DNA of 64,000 nucleotides, from positions 28,674,501 through 28,738,500 of the forward strand of contig JAUIMM010000015.1 of assembly GCA_031769625.1 (NCBI GenBank), given 5' to 3'. The notes under the pieces are model-generated. The model saw only the letters and a program-made list of their open reading frames with translations, ran no database searches and was not told the origin of the DNA. Position numbers and translations under genes: made by a program. The number at the start of each line of letters is the position of its first letter. Position 1 is the first letter of the stretch. This stretch comes from Taudactylus pleione (lineage: Eukaryota; Chordata; Amphibia; Anura; Myobatrachidae). Of the stretch, positions 59,451 through 64,000 are shown piece by piece.

Positions 59451-59605
59451 GCTGTCCAGGGGAGCAATAAATAAATAAATAAAATAAATAATCCACAATC
59501 TTAATCCAAGAAGCAAAATCCAGAATTGAGGATCAAACCGAGGTGGATCCAATAGCAGCTATCCGGTGTATGACAAGAGGGTGCAGGAATGAAGAAGCTG
59601 CCAGT
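59451..59605 (-). other. col13a1: predicted 5' untranslated leader of col13a1
   Basis: Between the predicted start of transcription and the start codon. It contains an ATTT-rich simple repeat just before the ATG (59463-59487 region) and no ATG. The reading frame of exon 1 is open through much of it, but without an ATG. The 5' end is inferred only from the TATA box position. Confidence 0.45.
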
Positions 59606-59628
59606 CACAAATAAATAGATCTCTGCAG

Positions 59629-59636
59629 CTTTTATA
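59629..59636 (-). promoter_or_regulatory. col13a1: TATA box of the col13a1 promoter
   Basis: The minus strand reads GGCTATAAAAGCTG here, a consensus TATAAAAG. Transcription would start about 30 bases downstream, near 59600-59608, giving a 5' leader of about 155 nt without any upstream ATG. Its placement directly upstream of the coding exon supports it. No CpG-island-like sequence surrounds it; the region further upstream (about 59885-59910) has a GA/CT-rich run. Confidence 0.6.
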
Positions 59637-60697
59637 GCCTAGATCCAGCTTCATAAAAAAAATTATATATGTATATTTATATACAAGAAGAGAATAAAAA
59701 GTTTTGGGAAAGTTCTGTCCTGTTGCTGTGTTGTTTTGCAGTTTATTCTCTTTTCTTGGTGAACTTCAGTGACTTGTGAGAGTTGTAAAGAAGTCACACA
59801 CAAAAGTCCCCATTAGGAAGGTGTAATTCTCAACTGGTTGCTGCGGCTGATCTTCTCTCCTGTGTAACATGACACACACTGACTGCTCTCTCTCTCCCTC
59901 TCCTTCTGAACTGCAGGGATCAGATGAGCCAGCTGGATTCCCCCCCTCAGTGTAACCTCCTCCACTCCTCCTTGCACACTCTAGTCTGATTTATTTATTT
60001 ATGCAAAGTGCCTGGGAGGGCTCCCACCATGGGACATCCTATCCCACCTCCCCTCTAAATCCCCGCAGCACCTCTCATCAGCTAGCTTCCAGCTTTGAAG
60101 TGATACCCACTGCAGATATATATAGGAGAGAGCAGGAAGAGTTTGTAAATCCAGAACTTTTTCTAATTCCACTCCTGGAGATAAATAATTTCATAACAAA
60201 ATTGAAATAATAAAGCAAAAATTTGATACTTTTTGGTATGATCATTTACTATACTACTAACACACTACACTGTTTATTCAGCATAAATTGCATTTATAAA
60301 AGAGATCACTTGTTGAAAGTCTCCAAGAAGCATTACAGATAACCTGAAGTTGTTAGCAAATTTATATATAATTTTACAACAACATGTAAGGAAGAATAAC
60401 TAGGACTCATTACTATCCCCTGTGCTGGGTACATGTGAAATCTACCTCACTTTAAGATGCACGTAGGATAGCGGTACGAAAGATTCTGCATAAAATGTAT
60501 TTTACTAAAACAGACCTCCTACTGTGTGCGAGATTGGGTCTCTGCTGGAAATAACTTACAATTCAGAGAAAACTGATGGTATTGTGTGATAGCTGATGGT
60601 ATTGTGTGATAGCTGATGGTACTGTGAGACAATCGATGGCATTTTAAGGCTCTTTTTCAGCTCTTAACAATGACCATTATTCATTTCTAAAAACATT
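59637..60697. other. 5' flank of col13a1, proximal part
   Basis: Contains a second AT-rich TATA-like stretch near 59660-59690, a CT-rich run at about 59885-59910, and a G/C-poor region after 60200. A short tandem repeat is annotated separately at 60573. No gene seen. Confidence 0.4.
60573..60640. repeat. short tandem repeat, period about 20 bp
   Basis: The unit CTGATGGTATTGTGTGATAG occurs twice exactly at 60573 and 60593. Degenerate third and fourth copies start at about 60613 and 60634. Confidence 0.8.
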
Positions 60698-61296
60698 GGG
60701 CCTGATTCAGAGCCGTTCGCTATTTGTGGTCGTTCGTTCAAAAACAAGGGGTGGCTATTCAAATGATCCGTTCGCAAATTGCAGTCTGTTCCCACCTCTA
60801 AGTCTGAACGAGCGAGCAAAACATACGCTCGTTTTTTTGATAAAAACGCCCCCTGGCCGCACGCACCATACGTCATGTCCGCTATTTATTAGATTAATCG
60901 AGTACATCGTACAGCGTATGAACTGCTCGCTATTCTTGTGGTTGGTGTTTTCAACCGCTATTTTGCGAGCAGTTCTGAGTTAAAAAAAACCAAGTGACGT
61001 GGTCAATGACGCTGCTGTATTAATTATGCACTCCCTTAAAACGCCCGTTTTGACCTTTAAGCACGCCTGCGTTCGGATCTCCACTCCCCGTTTTCAAGCA
61101 CCTTCCCCTGTTACCACCCACATATGCCTCATTCTGTCACTCAAAATAGCAGGCCCTCGCTATATTGCGTACCAACGATTTTCGGCCGCACTGACTGGTT
61201 CGCGCATGCGTACTAAAAACCGTACGCATGCGCAGATGTGCGAACATCGCTCGGAACGAGCGTACTGCCGCTAGCGAGTGGCTCTGAATGAGGGCC
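60698..61296. mobile_element. GGGCCTGATTCAG MITE in the col13a1 5' flank
   Basis: GGGCCTGATTCAGAGCC at left, GGCTCTGAATGAGGGCC at right, ATT on both flanks. Contains GCGCATGCGTACTAAAA with a matching CGTACGCATGCGC. Confidence 0.85.
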
Positions 61297-61509
61297 ATTG
61301 TCAGAGATTAATCTGCTGCATCAAACATGGATAGCACAGTGCCAGCAGTTGAGATAATATTTGTTTGCCTTGAAATTCCAGAAGTACTGCAGCATTAAGT
61401 GCAGTATTACACAAGTGGGAATTGGTGCATATTTATATATTACAATTAATTTATAGAATGCTAGAATAATCCATAGATTATTTCAATATATCTCCTTTGT
61501 TGTATCTTT

Positions 61510-61652
61510 ATACTGGCACCAATACATTTGCACTGGCACCCATACATTTATACTGGCACCAATACATTTGCACTGGCACCAATACATTTATACTGGCACC
61601 AATACATTTGCACTGGCACCAATACATTTATACTGGCACCAATATATTTGGA
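61510..61652. repeat. 20/40-bp tandem repeat
   Basis: ACTGGCACCAATACATTT repeats seven to eight times with alternating TAT or GC before the next unit, so the true period is 40. It yields artefactual open frames in two registers. Confidence 0.9.
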
Positions 61653-62198
61653 AGCTGTACGCACACATGCGTCTATGTGGCCGCATCTATACACTTGGCT
61701 TCATTGTCAGTGCACACTTGTACCAGCTCTATCCTTGATGCAAGAGATCCATCTGAAAACAGTCGTATCTAAGTGCACACACAACTCTACATAGCTCACA
61801 ATTGCATCGAAACACCTTCGACCCGTCCTCACTAAACTTAGCCTATGTACAAATACCCCATTATCATGCCCGTTCATCTGCAAGTGGAGATGTGTCTGAG
61901 ATGTATATGACACTGAGCCTCCTGTGGATACGTACGCTCAACACCGGACCTTACACAGTGCAAAGACACGCAAGGTCCATCTGTAAAACTGACTGCAATA
62001 GCTCCACTTTTGCAGATATTATTGACTTTCACCTCTCATAGTTCATCAGTATTTAATGAAACATGTACCAAATGTGCCAAATATATAATCCATCATCATA
62101 TGCATCATTGGCTATGGTGCTATATATATACTTGCACTCACTCCTGCAAAATTTCAGTATGGGGGACAAAAGATAATGTTGTCATGTAGAATCTACAT

Positions 62199-62549
62199 CA
62201 GTGGTGGGAAACCTTTTTTGCAGAAGGCCATTTTGATATATAACATTATTTGCGGGCCTGGTGCAGGCCACGCCCCCTCTGTGTGACACCACACTGGGGC
62301 GGGGCCACAATTGCCGGTGATTACCCAGAGCATCCTCAGGATGCTCCGGGGAGCAGTAAGGCCGGCGGTGCGACTGTCTGTAGCATCCTAAGGACGCTCC
62401 AGACGGCACTACTGCATAGATTCTGGCTGCAGTGTGCTATTCTAGGCATCCTGCTAGCCAGATGAGGCTAGCAGAAAAAAGCTCTGAGGGTCAGACCAAA
62501 TGATTCCGCAGCCCCTTATACGGACCCCAGGCCTGAGGTTCCCCATCTG
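62199..62549. mobile_element. hAT-like element adjoining a truncated MITE
   Basis: CAGTGGTGGGAAACC at the left and GGTTCCCCATCTG at the right form hAT-type inverted ends. No clear 8-bp duplication. Its right end abuts the truncated element at 62547. Confidence 0.6.
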
Positions 62550-62707
62550 CAGACATATCTGTCCATCGGCTGTGCAGCACAGCCAATGCGATAAGTCGGT
62601 GAACATCGACATTCACAGACATATCGTGGGTACACGCTGGTCGACGGGCAGCAGATACATTGGCCGATCAATTGATCGGCCAATGTATCTGTCAGTGTGT
62701 ACCCAGC
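62547..62707. mobile_element. truncated MITE, relative of the 3653 element
   Basis: CTGCAGACATATCTGTCCAT, then the CCGATCAATTGATCGG palindrome and TGTGTACCCAGC at the end. Closely similar to 4222-4388, but the satellite and left half are absent. Confidence 0.75.
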
Positions 62708-63235
62708 ATAAGTCCTAAATGCCATGAAAGTCAGAACAATTACTGTGTGCTTGAGGATCAATGCCAAAACAATTGTTGCAAACATAGAAGATGCACTATA
62801 TCACAGATAGAAATTACAGCGCTCTAAATCTTTTGGTTAGAATCTCTCCAGCCGCTCCACTTATAGAGATATCCCAATCTCTTAAAGAACATAAATTATA
62901 TATAAAATTGTGGTGCGCTCAGAGATCTTCCTGATAAATGTTATGTATCTTAATTATTGTATTATGGTGAAAAAATGTATACACAAGTCCAAAAAGTCAA
63001 TCCCTGACTGGGAAAAACAACATAATGTCATTGATGTTTGACATTCATCAATAAGTATCATTACTGAAGGTAGAAACATAACCATCATTACCTTTTGATT
63101 AACAGTCAGACCCCCTGTAGAGAGATGGGAACAGTATGGCTCAATACAAATATTTGAGTCACAATGAGTAAATATGAAATAGTTTTGAAGGTCCAATACG
63201 ACCAGTGTGGGGAGATGAGTGAAATCTGTGTAGAA

Positions 63236-63330
63236 CATATAACCAATAAAATGGCCGCTCACCACTGAGAGACATATTTCCACTACATTCTGCACCATGA
63301 TTACCTTGAATAACCAATAAAATGGCCGCC
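63236..63330. repeat. duplicated AACCAATAAAATGGCCGC segment
   Basis: ATAACCAATAAAATGGCCGC occurs at about 63239 and again at about 63311. Each holds a CCAAT box. A third, weaker ACCAAAATGGCTGCC follows at about 63359. Confidence 0.6.
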
Positions 63331-63555
63331 GCATGGCATTTTACATTAGAAAACCCTTACCAAAATGGCTGCCGGACGACGCATGCACACAACAGGTTCA
63401 GAGACTTCAATGCACACTCTAGTGCATGTGATAGGATTCAGTACAATAGGGGTGACGCGTACACGAACCCGGAAGTGCGGGTAACGCCGATCACAGCAGC
63501 AAGGACTTTGACAATTAAACAGTCTATATCAGAGAGTGAAGCATAGAAGGGCGGG

Positions 63556-63600
63556 CACCTTGAAAAAGTCCTCTATCTTGGATGAAACGCGTTGGGCCAT
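63556..63600 (+). repeat. repeat with a GAAACGCGTTGGGC motif
   Basis: CACCTTGAAAAAGTCC followed 12 bases later by GATGAAACGCGTTGGGCC. Same architecture as 50380-50415. Confidence 0.4.
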
Positions 63601-64000
63601 GCCCCCTTTTTAACATAGAAACCCATATATGAGAACATATGTGCAAGGCACTTGTGGACATTGTTCTTTTATTACCAGTAGTTTGGAACTGATTATGTGA
63701 GACTCTAGTGAGTCACAGTATTTGTAATCATTAATAGATAGTGTTGTATGAGACCAGAGTCCTGAGTCTTGTATAGTGCATAGCCACATATCATCACCTC
63801 CGCACCATCCCTTATCACCATCTCTGCAAGCACTGGAACTATGAGATCCAGCAGGATCCAATCACGCATTTGGTAAGTACACACCATAACTTACCTATAC
63901 TGCATTATTATGTTTCCAAGTTCCTGATACCGTGCATATGTATTATATTTGAGGTGGAGAGGAGGAAGAAGAGGCGTAGCACTGATATCAGAACACCCTT

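Larger units (their letters stand above)
62708..64000. other. distal 5' flank, repeat-like
   Basis: Contains the duplicated CCAAT/GGCCGC words and the GAAACGCGTTGG motif, which suggest one longer uncharacterised repeat covering about 62800-63950. No coding sequence recognised. Confidence 0.4.

Noticed and set aside
59451..59552. 34-residue N-terminal extension upstream of the chosen start
   Set aside because: The frame begins at TTG, not ATG, and the ATG at 59450 has a strong context. The hydrophobic extension is leader sequence.
61497..61794. Two overlapping His/Trp/Tyr-rich ORFs
   Set aside because: Translation of the 20/40-bp tandem repeat in two frames.

Overview
This window looks like vertebrate, most probably anuran (frog), nuclear DNA. 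It is AT-rich and sparse in genes. It is crowded with non-autonomous DNA transposons, with an L2-clade LINE and its 3' tails. The frog call is inferred from this repeat flavour and from the gene below; no single marker fixes the species.

The one protein-coding gene I can support is on the minus strand: a type XIII-like membrane collagen (col13a1). Exon 1 (59142-59450) carries the start codon, a short cysteine-rich cytosolic head, a single transmembrane helix and a coiled coil. It ends at a phase-0 GT donor. Exon 2 (16824-16893) begins in phase 0 after a TTACAG acceptor. It encodes the basic juxtamembrane linker up to the CxCPPG that opens the collagenous part. Intron 1 is therefore about 42 kb and holds most of the window. 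Positions 1-16823 are intron 2, and I found no Gly-X-Y exon there. A TATA box at 59629-59636 gives a likely promoter. Everything to its right (to 64000) is 5' flank.

The intronic and flanking DNA reads as layers of mobile elements. (1) A 6.6-kb hAT element (33075-39702) has exact 8-bp target duplications. Its transposase is reduced to an N-terminal piece and a C-terminal dimerisation piece, and two large tandem arrays of related units (about 137 bp x 21 and exactly 160 bp x 12) fill the rest. (2) Several small hAT-like elements have 7-8-bp duplications (7241, 30568, 32326, 40702, 45881). (3) A very large set of foldback MITEs has G-rich termini followed by ATTCA or ATTTACTAA and, in many copies, 3-bp duplications, which suggests PIF/Harbinger. 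They are often nested in each other. (4) A family with GCTGGGTACACACT-like ends includes one copy (3653-4388) that carries eleven 41-bp tandem repeats. (5) A 5'-truncated L2 LINE (10166-12496) has a visible YADD reverse-transcriptase motif, and there are several L2 3'-end fragments.

No tRNA, rRNA or CRISPR locus was seen. The most unusual structures are the two-array hAT element, the exactly conserved 160-bp period of one array, the satellite-bearing MITE, the loss of a recognisable four-arginine furin site in exon 2 of the collagen, and two splice-competent cryptic exon candidates in the introns.
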